Source: Ctena decussata (Eukaryota > Mollusca > Bivalvia > Lucinida > Lucinidae). From it: a stretch of 64,000 bases of DNA. The notes under the pieces were generated by a model that saw only the letters and a program-made list of their open reading frames with translations, was not told where the DNA came from and did no database searches. Positions within the stretch are counted from its first letter, which is position 1. Each line of letters begins with the position of its first letter. The position numbers and the translations under genes were made by a program. Below are positions 10,901 through 22,519 of this stretch, in pieces. The stretch covers positions 20,918,102-20,982,101 of the forward strand of contig OZ022501.1 of NCBI GenBank assembly GCA_963989385.1, read 5' to 3'.

Positions 10901-13900
10901 CAAATTATTAGTGAAATGCTATTTGAAATTTTTGCAATGGAAAAGTGTGAGTTTCTCAAATAATTTTATTTTCTGTTGTATGTGAAATGCTTGACACTAG
11001 AGAAAATCGGTCCATACTGTTGTAATTGAATTTTGTCTCACTGACAGCTGCGTATTTGCTTTAAAAATTGTTAAAGTAGACAAAATGTTCAAACCCAGAA
11101 TGCATACAGGGATGAATACGGTGTGTAAAAGAAAAATAGAAAAAAAGCAGTTTGAAGCCTTGAAGCAAATAGACTCCCTCATCCATTGGCAGTTAAAATT
11201 AAGTATGAAACCTATGGAATTATGTAACAGAATCGGTTTCAGCTGAAGAACATTTTGGTACTGGCCTTTAAAGGGGGTGTTTCAAAATGGCCCACGCTTA
11301 GATTTCCTTCATACTTAATATTTTGATTACCTGGGGTAAACCTATTAATAAAATGTGTTAATCAATCTAATTCAAGAACTGCAGGGCTTAGGGTCGCACC
11401 TTGCAGAACCCCATATCAGACATGATGGGTAGGGCTAAGTTAGAACCTGTCAAATTAACAGTGTAATTTGAATGCATTCGTTGCCTACTGAAATGAATTG
11501 CAGGTACCCTGAGAATTATTCTGATACCATAAACTTATATGTTGACTTATACGAATATTTTTTATGGTCAACTGAATTTGAAAAATGTCAAAAAACCGAC
11601 TATAAATAATCAAACATGAAAAGTAATATTAATGTTTAGTTCTGTTACTGTATTTGTCAAGCTATAATTTTTATTCAGAATTAGGGAAAAAATATCCCCT
11701 CTTTTTGTAAAAAGTTTTAAAAGATTTTGAAACCGGTAAAATAGTTTTTGAAACTGAAATTTGGGGATAGGTCTGGCTTTTGGAGAATGTCAGTTTCATA
11801 GTAAAGGTACGATCTTTCACTACAGCACTTGTTTATCTGTGACATAAATTATTAATGAGGTCCTACATTAATACCAATTCTACATGCAATTGTTTTCTTC
11901 ACTGGCTAAGATTTGGAAGCCAAGGATAATCCCCAAATGTGCCCCCGCCCCCTCTCCTCACACTTCTGCAAACAAGTGTAGTCACCCAAAACAGTCAACA
12001 TATTTTCTATCATCTGTACAGAACAGTAAATAAAAGGTGACCAGGTAAAATCAGTTTCAATGTTTACGCTTTTTTTTCATGCATCAGTGCCCTCGGTTTT
12101 TTTTGAAGATAACTTTAGGTTAGTATCTGTCTCTAGATGTAAGGAAGGACGTTTCACCTTTTGATTCTAACTGCTGCCAGTCTCAAGTGCTAGTGTGTTG
12201 GCTTGTATCTTAACGTTGCCTACATCAAAGGAAGAGTGTTCCATTATTATTATTTCAACTATTGACTGCTTCAAGTGTTAGTGCCCTGAATTTAATTTGT
12301 ATACATTTTTTGCTTGTACCTATACATTCCGTAAGGCGTAAGGCAAGACTCCAACACCTGACTGCATCAAGTGTCTGTGCACTAAAGAATCAAACAAAAA
12401 ACAAGGAAAGAGGCAAATCATCTGGGCACAACAGTTTATGTTGGAAGATAAGCTGACACTTAGTAAGCTTGGGAAGACTACTCAACGCATCATCAGCATA
12501 TTTACAGCAAACAGATCACTTATGTTGAGAAACAGCAACGTAAAATAAGTTTTCAGTTGTGAAAAGATGCAACTTATTTGCGACTGATAATTTACTCACT
12601 TCTTGACTATCATCAGTATTATTGGAAGTGTCTATTTCGGTACTGTTAATCCTGGGCCTGCAAATTTAAAGAGTAACTACACTTCAGGAACTGACTGAAT
12701 TTAAAGAGTAACTACACTTCAGGAACTGACTGAATCAGATCCCAAACCCTATCCCAAACATCAAAGGGAAAGATTGACAAAGACATCCCAACAAACAATA
12801 AATTACAAGTGATAAGCCGAGTCAGCAGCTCTTTCCCAAATAGGTGGCAACTCAGCTATCTTTATTGAACTAAATAATTTAGACCAACAGAAGGGTTACA
12901 ACAGACTAAGCAAATTATACGAAAAACATTTAACAATTATTTTTACCTATTTTCTATTTTTATTATAGAAGGGTTAAAATGAGAACACAGTAAATTAAAC
13001 AGCACCGAACATAAAACAAATGCAACCACAACGAAGTACCGCCTTGGGCTCTAAATTAGACATGTTGTCAGTCTAGGTAAAATAATTACTGGGTTATTAT
13101 TTTGAAAAAAAAAAAAAGAAACAGAAAAAAAGCACTCCAAAAGATTTGATCTGAAAAGTTTCTTGTGTTAATGGGTTTGGACCAGGCGACAATTTCATCG
13201 ATATGCTTTTTGAGCTGAATTGGGATAATACAGAGATTTTATGTAACATGGGGAATCAAGAAAAAAAACATTTCAACAAGATAATGTTTTTCTAATGTAT
13301 TGGGGTGCCTGACAGCCCACATTCTGCAGCCCTGAAGTATAGTTTGCCGGGCTCAGTTTTCCTTTAATTTTCTTCTACACATATAAGAGGTATACAGCAT
13401 GATTTATGGTCAGTATAAAATCTTGACAACAACTTGATCATACTTTAACTGATAATTCATTTTTGATATAGATGTGGTTTTTAGCTGATTTTGAGGGGTT
13501 ATACCAAACAAGATATATTTAATACATAACTCGTTTCTTGAAACATGAGTATACTTATTTCTAAAATGTTTCACATTGATTCACTGATTTAAGTTTATAA
13601 ACGAAATTACAAAATCTGAAAAATTGATAGTTCTAGGAACGGTATTTTAAAGGGACCCTCATTTTCAGCGTAGAAGTTACTTAAGTCAATCCTGTGCTAT
13701 GCTGAGTGTGTGAACTGAGGTAAAGAATCCATAAGCAACACTGTTAGTCCTTAGGCAACACATAAACATAGAATAAAAAAAGCTAAGCGTGGGCAGATTC
13801 CTATGTAAAATTAACATAGGCTGAAACTCCGCCTTTGTAAGAATAATTATGACCACCTATGATTCCAAAAGATACATACAGTTGACTCTCTTTTTTTAAA

Positions 13901-14197
13901 GCACTGATACATTTATCTCAAGGTATCCTTTAAAGTCTCCATAGTCCTATCAGCGGTAAAAACGCCTAAACGCATAACATTGTAAAAAGTGGTTCAACCG
14001 TCACGCTTGGTAATAAAATGTGGGTTGGGATGAAATACTGAGTCATATAACTGGCAAAAAGTAGAGAAAACAAGTTTTCTGAAAAATAACAAATCGCTCT
14101 ACAAAATACAATTTCCTGTTCTGGTTTACCGTCTAGCAATGCTATATAAACATAGGCGGAATAGTGATTCGGAATCCACACCTATACATTGTATTTT
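10901..14197. other. Intergenic DNA, no gene seen
   Basis: No coding exon is supported. A 36-41 bp direct duplication (TTTAAAGAGTAACTACACTT..GAACTGACTGAA) lies at about 12,665-12,735. The rest is AT-rich single-copy-looking sequence. Confidence 0.5.
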
Positions 14198-14359
14198 TGT
14201 AACGTGGGCCGACCTGCAAACAAACCCCGTCATTGGAAAAGCATGCTCACCCACCAAGGGCGGTTTATTTGCTTATATACCCCAACATTTACTCGACCAC
14301 AAACTACCGAGTTTGTAATTTGCATATCTATTTTATATCTGTGACCTTCTACCGTCACA

Positions 14360-14373
14360 TTACTTTCCCCTCC
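14360..14373 (-). other. Polypurine tract of TRIM spacer 1 (repeated at 14628 and 14894)
   Basis: The minus strand reads GGAGGGGAAAGTAA immediately upstream of the LTR start TGTGACGG. The position and composition are those of a polypurine tract. Confidence 0.7.
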
Positions 14374-14444
14374 GAGAAGTCTCGTCCCGAGACTTGGCCT
14401 GGGAATGACATGGGTAAGGCAACTCCGGTCTGGCAGTTGTCATT

Positions 14445-14462
14445 ATCCCACCGCTGCCACCA
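14445..14462 (-). other. Primer binding site of TRIM spacer 1 (repeated at 14713-14730 and 14979-14996)
   Basis: The plus strand reads ATCCCACCGCTGCCACCA, identical to a tRNA-Leu 3' end including CCA, as I recall that family. It sits 2 nt from the adjoining LTR in all three spacers. Confidence 0.8.
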
Positions 14463-15169
14463 AATGTAACGTGTGGGCTGACCTGCAAACAAACCCCGTC
14501 AGTGGAAAAGCATGCTCACCCACCAAGGGCGGTTTATTTGCTTATATACCCCAACATTTACTCGATCACAAACTACCGAGTTTGTAATTTGCATATCTAT
14601 TTATATCTGTGACCTTCTACCGTCACATTACTTTCCCCTCCGAGAAGTCTCGTCCCGAGACTTGGCCTGGGAATGACATGGGTAAGGCAACTCCGGTCTG
14701 GCAGTTGATCCTATCCCACCGCTGCCACCAAATGTAACGTGGGCCGACCTGCAAACAAACCCCGTCAGTGTAAAAGCATGCTCACCCACCAAGGGCGGTT
14801 TATTTGCTTATATACCCCAACATTTACTCGATCACAAACTACCGAGTTTGTAATTTGCATATCTATTTATATCTGTGACCTTCTACCGTCACATTACTTT
14901 CCCCTCCGAGAAGTCTCGTCCCGAGACTTGGCCTGGGAATGACATGGGTAAGGCAACTCCGGTCTGGCAGTTGTCATTATCCCACCGCTGCCACCAAATG
15001 TAACGTGTGGGCTGACCTGCAAACAAACCCCGTCAGTGGAAAAGCATGCTCACCCACCAAGGGCGGTTTATTTGCTTATATACCCCAACATTTACTCGAT
15101 CACATACTACCGAGTTTGTTATTTGCATATCTATTTATATCCGTGACCTTATACCGTCACATTTTTACC

Positions 15170-15415
15170 ATTTTATGAAATCGAAAGTAGGTCATTTTAG
15201 TTGCCAACTAACATGACCTTAATAAGTTTTCAAACCCTTTTTATGTGAAACTCAGGGATGTTTTATTTTTTAAAGCTGGCTAATCACGGTCATTTACAGT
15301 TACGAAACTATACTGAGAAGCTTGCAGCGATTCCTTATGATAAAATTTTTCATGCTGATAGAGCAATGGGGCCTTTAATATCAAAGAATATGGAAACATT
15401 CTCTATTTTCTTTGA
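15170..15415. repeat. Interspersed repeat with terminal palindrome GGTCATTTTAGTTG..AC
   Basis: CGAAAGTAGGTCATTTTAG begins a repeat that ends with TTCATGCTGATAGAGCAATG. An inverted-orientation copy lies at 44,925-45,115. The palindromic end alone is seen at 31,312-31,366. The class is unknown. Confidence 0.55.
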
Positions 15416-15597
15416 GATGACAGTAGTTTGAGATGAATTTCGACTTTGAGATATCGAGACAGTTGACTGTATATGGTTTTCATCAGAAGTATTTGCTTTG
15501 TCTAGTCCAAGATATTTAGGCCTTTGAAGAATTTCATATATCGTTCTTTGAAGCCATAGCTCATTACTATCTTTTAACTGTTTATCTAAATTCAGGG

Positions 15598-15730
15598 AGA
15601 GCCCCGGTAGCTCACTTTTTCAAGCATTGCCCTGCGTTAAGCGCTGTCCTACTGATCTATCATTCTCGGATTCAATTCCCATTTGGAGGCCTAAACAAAA
15701 AACCTTTTCCACTGCAAACGGGGTTACATT
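15598..15730 (+). mobile_element. tRNA-derived SINE head
   Basis: GAGAGCCCCGGTAGCTCA (box A region) is followed about 60 bp later by the box B-like GGATTCAATTCCC. It has the same head type as the outer SINE at 840-1,130. The body is diverged. Confidence 0.5.
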
Positions 15731-15850
15731 GCACACAGCCTTTATTTAATAGCCAGCCATCCCTCCATCTAAATATGGGAAAGTTGTTTTCTGTTCTGTT
15801 TCACTAGAAAAACAGTAAAAACGAAGCAGTTTCTACGAAAGCCAGTAACT

Positions 15851-15960
15851 TACGAGGGTTCTTCAGAAAGTTCTGTTCCTGCCGTCTTATTTTGGTAACC
15901 ATCACAGTGGGTACGCGTATCTATGGCGGAGTGATATTTATATACAGATGGCAACGAAAA
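15851..15960. mobile_element. Mariner-type end fragment
   Basis: TACGAGGGTTCTTCAGAAAG resembles the ends of the elements at 50,678 and 19,172. I found no matching right end nearby, so only one end is supported. Confidence 0.4.
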
Positions 15961-18503
15961 AACATTCTAAAATTTTGACATTCAGATTCAATCGACGAAC
16001 TTGTCGCTGTTTCAGTGCTGCTTTGTCGGCGAATCAAATTACATACAGCCGAAAATAATATATGATTTAATTCCATGCACCTTTATGTAGTTCTTTATGC
16101 CTTTGAGAGCAGAACTAAACACCGAGATATTAGGCAATCCAACGTTTTACGTGATCATGTGAAGACGTCTCTTATCCGTTAATTTCAATAGTATTTTTTA
16201 AAGTAAATCGACTTTCATCCGTCGGCGGACTTATGTCATGAAAAAACATTATGGTGTCTGCCCTTTCTCGATGTAAAAAATCAAGTAATTCGGTGTTTGG
16301 GACAATTTCCTTTGCAAAATAATGTTAAGGCACCCTATGCACTTTCTCAACAAAAATGGCGGACAATTTATCTGATCGGTTGCGATGGAAGTTTCACAGT
16401 TTTGTCAACAAAACAGTCTGTAATAAGTTAAACTCCTACGGAGATTTTCTTGAATCATAATATCCGACACACGAAGAAAAACGCAACTTTTAATTCAATA
16501 CATATCTTTTTTTCTCTCTTCTTTAGTCAGAAAGACTGGGCAAAGAAAACTAATCAGTAGCATACTCCATAAAGAATGTAAACAAATTGATTTTTGACAG
16601 GTGATGTGTGACGCAACAACTAAACTGGCATCAACTGGTTCAGCTTTCGCATTTATTTGTGTGATGTCCCTCACGTTGCTAGATGCGCCCCTCTCTCGGT
16701 TCAGTTAGTTAAGGGTAGAAAATACTGCCAGTAGCCTGTCTGCTGCTTAATCATTTATCTCATTTTCTCCTAACATTCATGAATTGCGTTAAATGCTACT
16801 GATGATAGAACACCTTATTATTAGCTAATGCTTCTTTCCAGATCACGAAGCTATAACATATGTCATATAACTAATTATGCGACTCAAACGAGAGACGAGT
16901 GATAGTATATGTACACTTAGCTCTAATGATTGATGATGATGTGAGAACTAAGACCTTGTTCTGAATCACGAAGTCAAAATACACTTAGCACGAAGGAACT
17001 TTGTTCTGAATCACGAAGTCTGAACTTATCTCTACTTCTAATACGGTAGCGTAACTAGCCGAACATTAACTAACATGAAAGCAACATTCAATATTTACAC
17101 ATTACTGCTCCTATAACCACACAATATCCATTAGATTACTATTGCTTATACATATTGCTATTGCTTATGGCAAACTGCTATGGTACATTGCTATTGGCAC
17201 ATTGCTATTGGTACATTGCTATTGCGCTAATCACAGGATAGTATGGGGAAGGGAACTGGTTTGGGGAGTTGTAGGAGTAGGGATATGTCAGGCAGTGAGC
17301 ACTGAAAATTTTGTGATGTGAGGGCTTGAGTATAACTGAATTCCTAAGCTGCAATTTAAGTATCTTACAACTAACAACTTACATTTGGCCAGCTATGCAA
17401 GCTAACATATATATTTATTTCCTAAAGTAGTCTTGGCCCACGGTGTGAATACTAGCTAGTGGATACCCACACATTAAAATTGATATAAGCCTATTTCCCT
17501 GAGGCTCAATAACATCCAACCCATGCACTCCTCTGCCAGACTAGTTTACTCCAAGGCCTTAAAATCTTCATGCGAGCACCTCTAGACCGTAGCCTATAAG
17601 TTTACAACTAGAATGCAACCACCCGAATAAATCTTGGGTGCTATTTCAATAATAAAGAACTAAGTGCAAGGTCAAGAATGCTTTTCCACAACCGGATCTA
17701 AGATTTGCTTTGAAAATAAATTACAGCAAAAGAATCCAAGAAACTCGTAAATTTTTTATAGAGTTGCTACTCACTGTCTTCAAGCTTGACTTAGTTGATT
17801 GTTATTATGTTGTAGATTTTTGAAGTTGTGTTTTAGGTTGTAATTGATTTGATACGTTTGGATTTTTGGAAGAAACCGACGTGGAAACGACCAAAAGGTT
17901 CTCGGCACAAAAGTTTCCAATGGAGCGTTCCAGACATCCGCTTATATACCTAATCGGGTGTTGCGGACAACTTTCCGGGTACCCCAAAGTTGCCCGCGGC
18001 TCACCCAATCCTGCAGTCTGGTCCGTATATCGAGCTCATGCGTTGAATATTGGTTCTTTCCCTGTTGCTACGACCATTTAGCAACCAGTCGTTTCAGTTA
18101 CCCCAAAGTGTCCGTGTATTCGCCGATCAAAAATATTGTGGCCCTCGGACATTGCGATTTGATTGGCTGTCCACTCAAACTGCTGAAGTTAACATGGCGG
18201 CTTACATGAAATGTGGTTGACATTTCTAGTACCATTCATTTTTGCCAAATGGAGCGAACTAAGATGGATTTATGTAACTTCAATGGCATGAGCTGAACAC
18301 AGGGACCGAAGGGAGATGGGGGAAATCAGGGTTATTCTGTGACAACTTTTGATATCTCTGTAAGATACATTGGGTGACGAATCCCTTCCGTAAAGAGAGA
18401 TCTATTCCTAAAGGGCAAATCTACACCTAGAGGAGCAACTCCTTTCCTTTAAGAGTCCTAGGAGAGCTTATTCTTTTTTTTTCCTTTTAGAGTTAGCCCT
18501 TAT
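15961..18503. other. Intergenic DNA, no gene seen
   Basis: No supported exon. A short minisatellite of ACATTGCTATTGG units lies at about 17,150-17,230. The sequence 16,960-17,010 contains a short direct repeat (TTGTTCTGAATCACGAAGTC). Confidence 0.5.
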
Positions 18504-18741
18504 TCATGTTCGCGACACGACACAACCAACAAAGTGTCATGTGCGCCCATCGAAGACTCAGATCAGCCTAGGCCCAGTCCGATCAGCGTCTTCACTATCT
18601 GTATGGAGTTAGCTTAGACCCTTAGCAACCCTTACTATGCACAGCGAAGTCTCAGATCAGACTGAGTGGATGCCCAGGCTGATCTCAGTATTCGCTGGGC
18701 GCACATACCACTTTGTTTGTTTTGTCGTGTAGCAGCTCAAA
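18504..18741. mobile_element. Palindromic MITE (GAGCCGCGACACGA family), copy 1
   Basis: The left end is degenerate (CGCGACACGACACAACCAAC). The right end is GTTTTGTCGTGTAGCAGCTC. The interior has the family signature CAGATCAG..CCAGGCTGATC. It is the only copy before 30 kb. Confidence 0.75.
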
Positions 18742-18772
18742 ACTTATTTAATTTCTATCAAGTCTATATGTA

Positions 18773-21117
18773 CATGTTCTGCGCAAAGTAGGAATCGGTA
18801 CAATTGCGGATTTGTCCTGCGCAAAGTGGGAATTCTCACTTTGTGTTACAATTCCGGAATTGTACCGGGACAATTCTAGAATTGCGCAAGGGATTTGGTG
18901 GTTTATCGAACAGGTAAATGTGTCTGCGCAAAGTGGGAATCTTTATTACAAAAGTGAGAATCGAATATTCATTTGACATTAGTATCATGGAATAGACTTT
19001 TAAATGAGGAATCTTTAAATTAGGAATAATATATGTTAAAATTACCGCCTCGCATACTTGGATTTTTTCTTTTTTCTGATATTGTCTAATTTAGGATGTC
19101 AAGATAGTATAATCAACTCTTTCCAGAGTTTTGAGCAGTTGATTTGAAATTTTATACACATGCTGCAGACATACGAGGGATGATCAAAAAGTTCCCGGAA
19201 AAGTTCTGTATTCTCTTTACTGTTTTACTTTCTTCAATGAAATTTCACACTATCCGACTTTAATGTAATTGTGATTCATACCATACAAAACAATTGACTT
19301 ATGTCTAACCAGTTTCATGCACGCGCCACCAACGTAACGACCGGTAACGTGACCCGGCCCAGCTAACGTTACGTTGCTTTTTTATCGTTTCTAATAACAA
19401 TTTCTGAACGTTGTTTATCTATGAAATGTATGTAGTAACGCTAATTCATTCACCTAAACTTAGAAATATGTATCTTATCTTTATGTTCATAAATTTTTTT
19501 GTAAGTTGTTTTGATCTTTTTAACGAAATGATGTCTAATTCCAACGAGCCCTTTAAAAATCAAATGTGTGGGGATGGGGTAATTCAAGGGCAGATAATTT
19601 GCATTACGTTATATAATGGAATTGTTATGATCAAGTTTCATGAACCTTAGATAATAGCAATTGGTTATATATGTTATGTACCCTTTCAGTCGAACTATTC
19701 CAGCAATGCGACAACGCAATCTGATATCTGCAGCAGCATTAGCTGTCTATCAAAAGTCTTAAATGAAGCAGCAGCAAGGCTACATCAGCAAGCTTTGTCA
19801 AAATTCAGGCATAGTCTTAAGATAAGTCCTTTTATATAAGTAGCTTCATGTACCACACTCTTCTAAATGCTGCACATAGTAATAAATTAATATGATCTTA
19901 ATAATGACAAAGATGGCTGATACATCGTTGCTGCTGGGTGAGATGGGCATTTGCTGGAAGGTCATTATGCTGCCGATTTCAGGTTGTGTTGCCGTATTGC
20001 TAGAATGGTTCAACTGAAAGGCATTAATCATATATCTAACGAATTGCCATTATCTCTAGTGAAACCTTATCATAACACTTCCGTATTATAAGGTAAAGTA
20101 AGTTATCTGCCCTTGAATTACCCCACCCCACATATTTACTGATTAAAGGTCACGTTGGACTTAGCAATCATTTTGTAGAAAGAATCAAAACAACTTACAA
20201 AATTTGTAATTAACATCAAGATAAGATATATATTTTTAAGTTTATGTAAAATAATTCATGTTTACATTAATAATTTGTGAGTAAGCAACGTTCGAATTTG
20301 CTATTAGAAAAGATAAAATGAAACGTAACGTTAGCTGGGCCGGGTCACGTTAGCGGTCGTTACGTTGGTGGCGCGTGCAATAAACTGGTTAGACATATGT
20401 TAGTTGTTTTGTATGATATGAATCACAATTACATTAAGGTTGCCTGGTATAAAATTTTATCGAAGAAAGTAAAATAATAAAGGGCGTACAGCACTTTTCC
20501 GGGAACTTTTTGATCATCCCTCGTATGTGTATGTGCATGAGCATTTTGAAAAGTAAAATACTCGTTTGAAAAAAATACGGCCGATTTGTAGGTTATATAC
20601 TGGATGACAAATTTATATAATCAATTCCAAAATTGTAAGCGATCAATTTGAAACTTTATACAGATGTTATAGATAATACCGTTACTGTGCATTTTTAAAA
20701 AGAAAAAAAATGACTACCTTTCCGAACTTAGAAATATTTCTGATAAGGGTGATTTAAGTTGACAAGTTTTTGTAGTCAGTTTCTTCCACAGTTTTAAGGA
20801 ATCGATTGAAACTTTGCAGAGATGTAAGAAACATATTGAAAGTAGTTTTTAATGCCAAAGGCTCATATATTCTATTCTGTCACACTTTTAATTACAAAAA
20901 AATTACCATATCAAACAAATAAATGCAAACATGTATTTGTTGACCGCAATACCATCTTAATTATTCTCACTTTGTCCCGATTCTCACTTTGCGCAGAGAC
21001 AATTCCGAAATTGTTTTGCGCAAGGTAAGAATTCCCACTTTGCGCAACAAAGTGAGATTTCCTACTTTGCGCAAGACAATTCCGGAATTGTACCGATTCT
21101 TACTTTGCGCAAAACAT
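18773..21117. mobile_element. Fold-back element with TGCGCAAAGTGGGAAT repeats in both arms
   Basis: The left arm (18,773-18,965) and right arm (about 20,970-21,117) are inverted copies built from TGCGCAAAGT.GGAAT and ACAATTCCGGAATTGTACCG motifs. The interior (18,965-20,970) contains three diverged copies of a block resembling TCTGATA..ATCAATT..AGTTTTGAG..TTGAAA.TTTATACA near 19,080, 20,610 and 20,740. It also contains the complete element at 19,172-20,525. No transposase is seen. Confidence 0.65.
19172..20525. mobile_element. Mariner-ended long fold-back element nested in the previous one
   Basis: The left end TACGAGGGATGATCAAAAAG is mirrored by CTTTTTGATCATCCCTCGTA at the right. The arms match over several hundred bases: GGTTAGACATA, the GCGCGTGC..CACCAACGTAACGAC block, AGCTAACGTTACGTT, and GGGGTAATTCAAGGGCAGATAA all recur inverted. 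The centre lies near 19,850. The short frames inside have no family resemblance. It is probably a non-autonomous Tc1/mariner derivative at a TA site. Confidence 0.7.
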
Positions 21118-21405
21118 ACTATGTACAAAGCTATTACTTACCAAAATCAGCTCTACATAAACTCTTCTGAAGAGTGGGTTCTATACACGAACAACCTAAA
21201 CATGCTTGAACAATGCAACTAAGAAACGCAAAAATACGACCATCTGCATCTTTGTATACCTGCTTCTAGCTTCTAGCCTGGATTGTGTGCGAGTTTGTTT
21301 TGATGTTAATGCCTGTATTTACCAATACCATCAATACCATTATTTTATAGGAGGCGTGGCTTAATTAAATGTAATTGCTACAATGGCAGACGACTTGCAT
21401 AGATA
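21118..21405. other. No gene seen
   Basis: Nothing recognisable in about 290 bp. Confidence 0.4.
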
Positions 21406-22519
21406 AACAAGAGGGCCATGAGGCCCTGAATCGCTCACCCGAGCAATTGGCAAAGTGGCTTTATCTTATGTCTGAAATTGTCAAACTATGAGTCTTGGGT
21501 CAAAAGTCAAAGAATGACCATGAACTCTTGTACTCATAAAGATAACTGTATTTACCAATTTTTAGGCCTAAATCTTCAAAACTTTCCATGAAATCTTATG
21601 TTCTAGCATTTTCACATATTTGACCTTGCCGTAAAATATTCAAGGTCAACACAAGGTCATCATTTTGAACAATCTTGATAGTACTGGAGTACCCAATGCT
21701 ACATACTAAGTTTCAAGGCCATTGGTCAATTGGTTCTGGAGAAGAAGATTTTTAAAGGTTTTTACCATATATGGGCGTGGCGGCCATGTTGGTCTTGTGA
21801 CCTGAACCATTTGAACAAAATTTCATTCCTTCAACACCTGAAAGCTCTATATGAAATTTGGTTACAATTGGTCCAGTGGTTTTTGAGGAGATTGTTTGAA
21901 ATTGTAAAAATATGAGAGTTCTGGGTCAAAGGTCAAAGAATGACCTTGACCTCTTGTACTAACAAATCTTCATGTACTCAATAAGATGACTGTGTATACC
22001 AATATTTAGGCCTTAATCTTCAAAGCTTTCCAACAAATCTTATTTTCTAGCATTTTCCTGTATTTGACCTTGCCATAAAAAAGGTCAAGGTCAACCCAAG
22101 GTCATAATTTGAACAATCTTGGTAGTACTTAAGTACCCAATGCTACATGCCAAGTTTCAAGGCCATCGGTCCATTGGTTCTGGAGAAGATTTTTAAAGGT
22201 TTTTACCATATATGGGCGTGGCGGCCATGTTGGTCTTGTGACCTGAACCATTTGAACAAAATTTCATTCCTTCAACACCTGAAAGCTCTATATGAAATTT
22301 GGTTACAATTGGTCCAATGTTTTTTGAGGAGATTGTTTGAAATTGTCATAATATCAGAGTCCTGGGTCAAAGGTCGAAGAATGACCTTGACCTCTTATAC
22401 TCATAAATCTTCATGTACTCATTAAGATGACTGTAGATACCAATTTTTAGCCCAAAATATTCAACAGTTTCCAAGATATCTTAAGTTCTAGCATTTTGCC
22501 ATATAAAGCACAAGGAAGC
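21406..22519 (+). repeat. GGGCCATGAGGCCC-headed tandem-unit repeat, left part
   Basis: The head AGAGGGCCATGAGGCCCTGA is followed by CGCTCACCCGAG, then by about 2.4 units of roughly 430 bp. Each unit carries CAAGGTCA.., TTCTGGAGAAGA, TTTAAAGGTTTTTACCATAT and GACCTTGACCTCTT. The frames seen in it are repeat translations, not genes. The Gypsy element interrupts it, and it resumes at 29,499-29,880. Confidence 0.7.

Larger units (their letters stand above)
14198..15161 (-). mobile_element. Tandem TRIM (miniature LTR retrotransposon): 4 LTRs, 3 internal spacers
   Basis: Four copies of a 161-163 bp unit lie at 14198-14359, 14465-14627, 14733-14893 and 14999-15161. On the plus strand each begins TGTAACGTG and ends at or near ACCGTCACA. 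Read on the minus strand they are TGTGACG..CGTTACA, the TG..CA form of an LTR. The three spacers are 105 bp each. On the minus strand each starts, 2 nt after the LTR, with TGGTGGCAGCGGTGGGAT, which matches the 3' end of animal tRNA-Leu (AAG/TAG type). Each spacer ends with the purine tract GGAGGGGAAAG directly before the next LTR. There is no coding sequence. Short T-runs flank both outer edges, so a 4-5 bp target duplication is possible but ambiguous. The LTR has TATATAAG and AATAAA motifs on the minus strand. Confidence 0.85.

Noticed and set aside
14198..15161. CRISPR-like or satellite array
   Set aside because: The unit has LTR ends, primer sites and polypurine tracts, and the genome is eukaryotic.
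14233..15178. Repeated ~70-codon frames with shared protein sequence
   Set aside because: They fall in the LTR and spacer units of the TRIM array and cross their boundaries.
21730..22425. Two nearly identical frames (KGFYHIWAWRPCWSCDLNHLN..) that look like a conserved protein
   Set aside because: They are translations of a tandem repeat unit; a third copy occurs at 29,618. The frame is closed in other units and there is no start or splice context.
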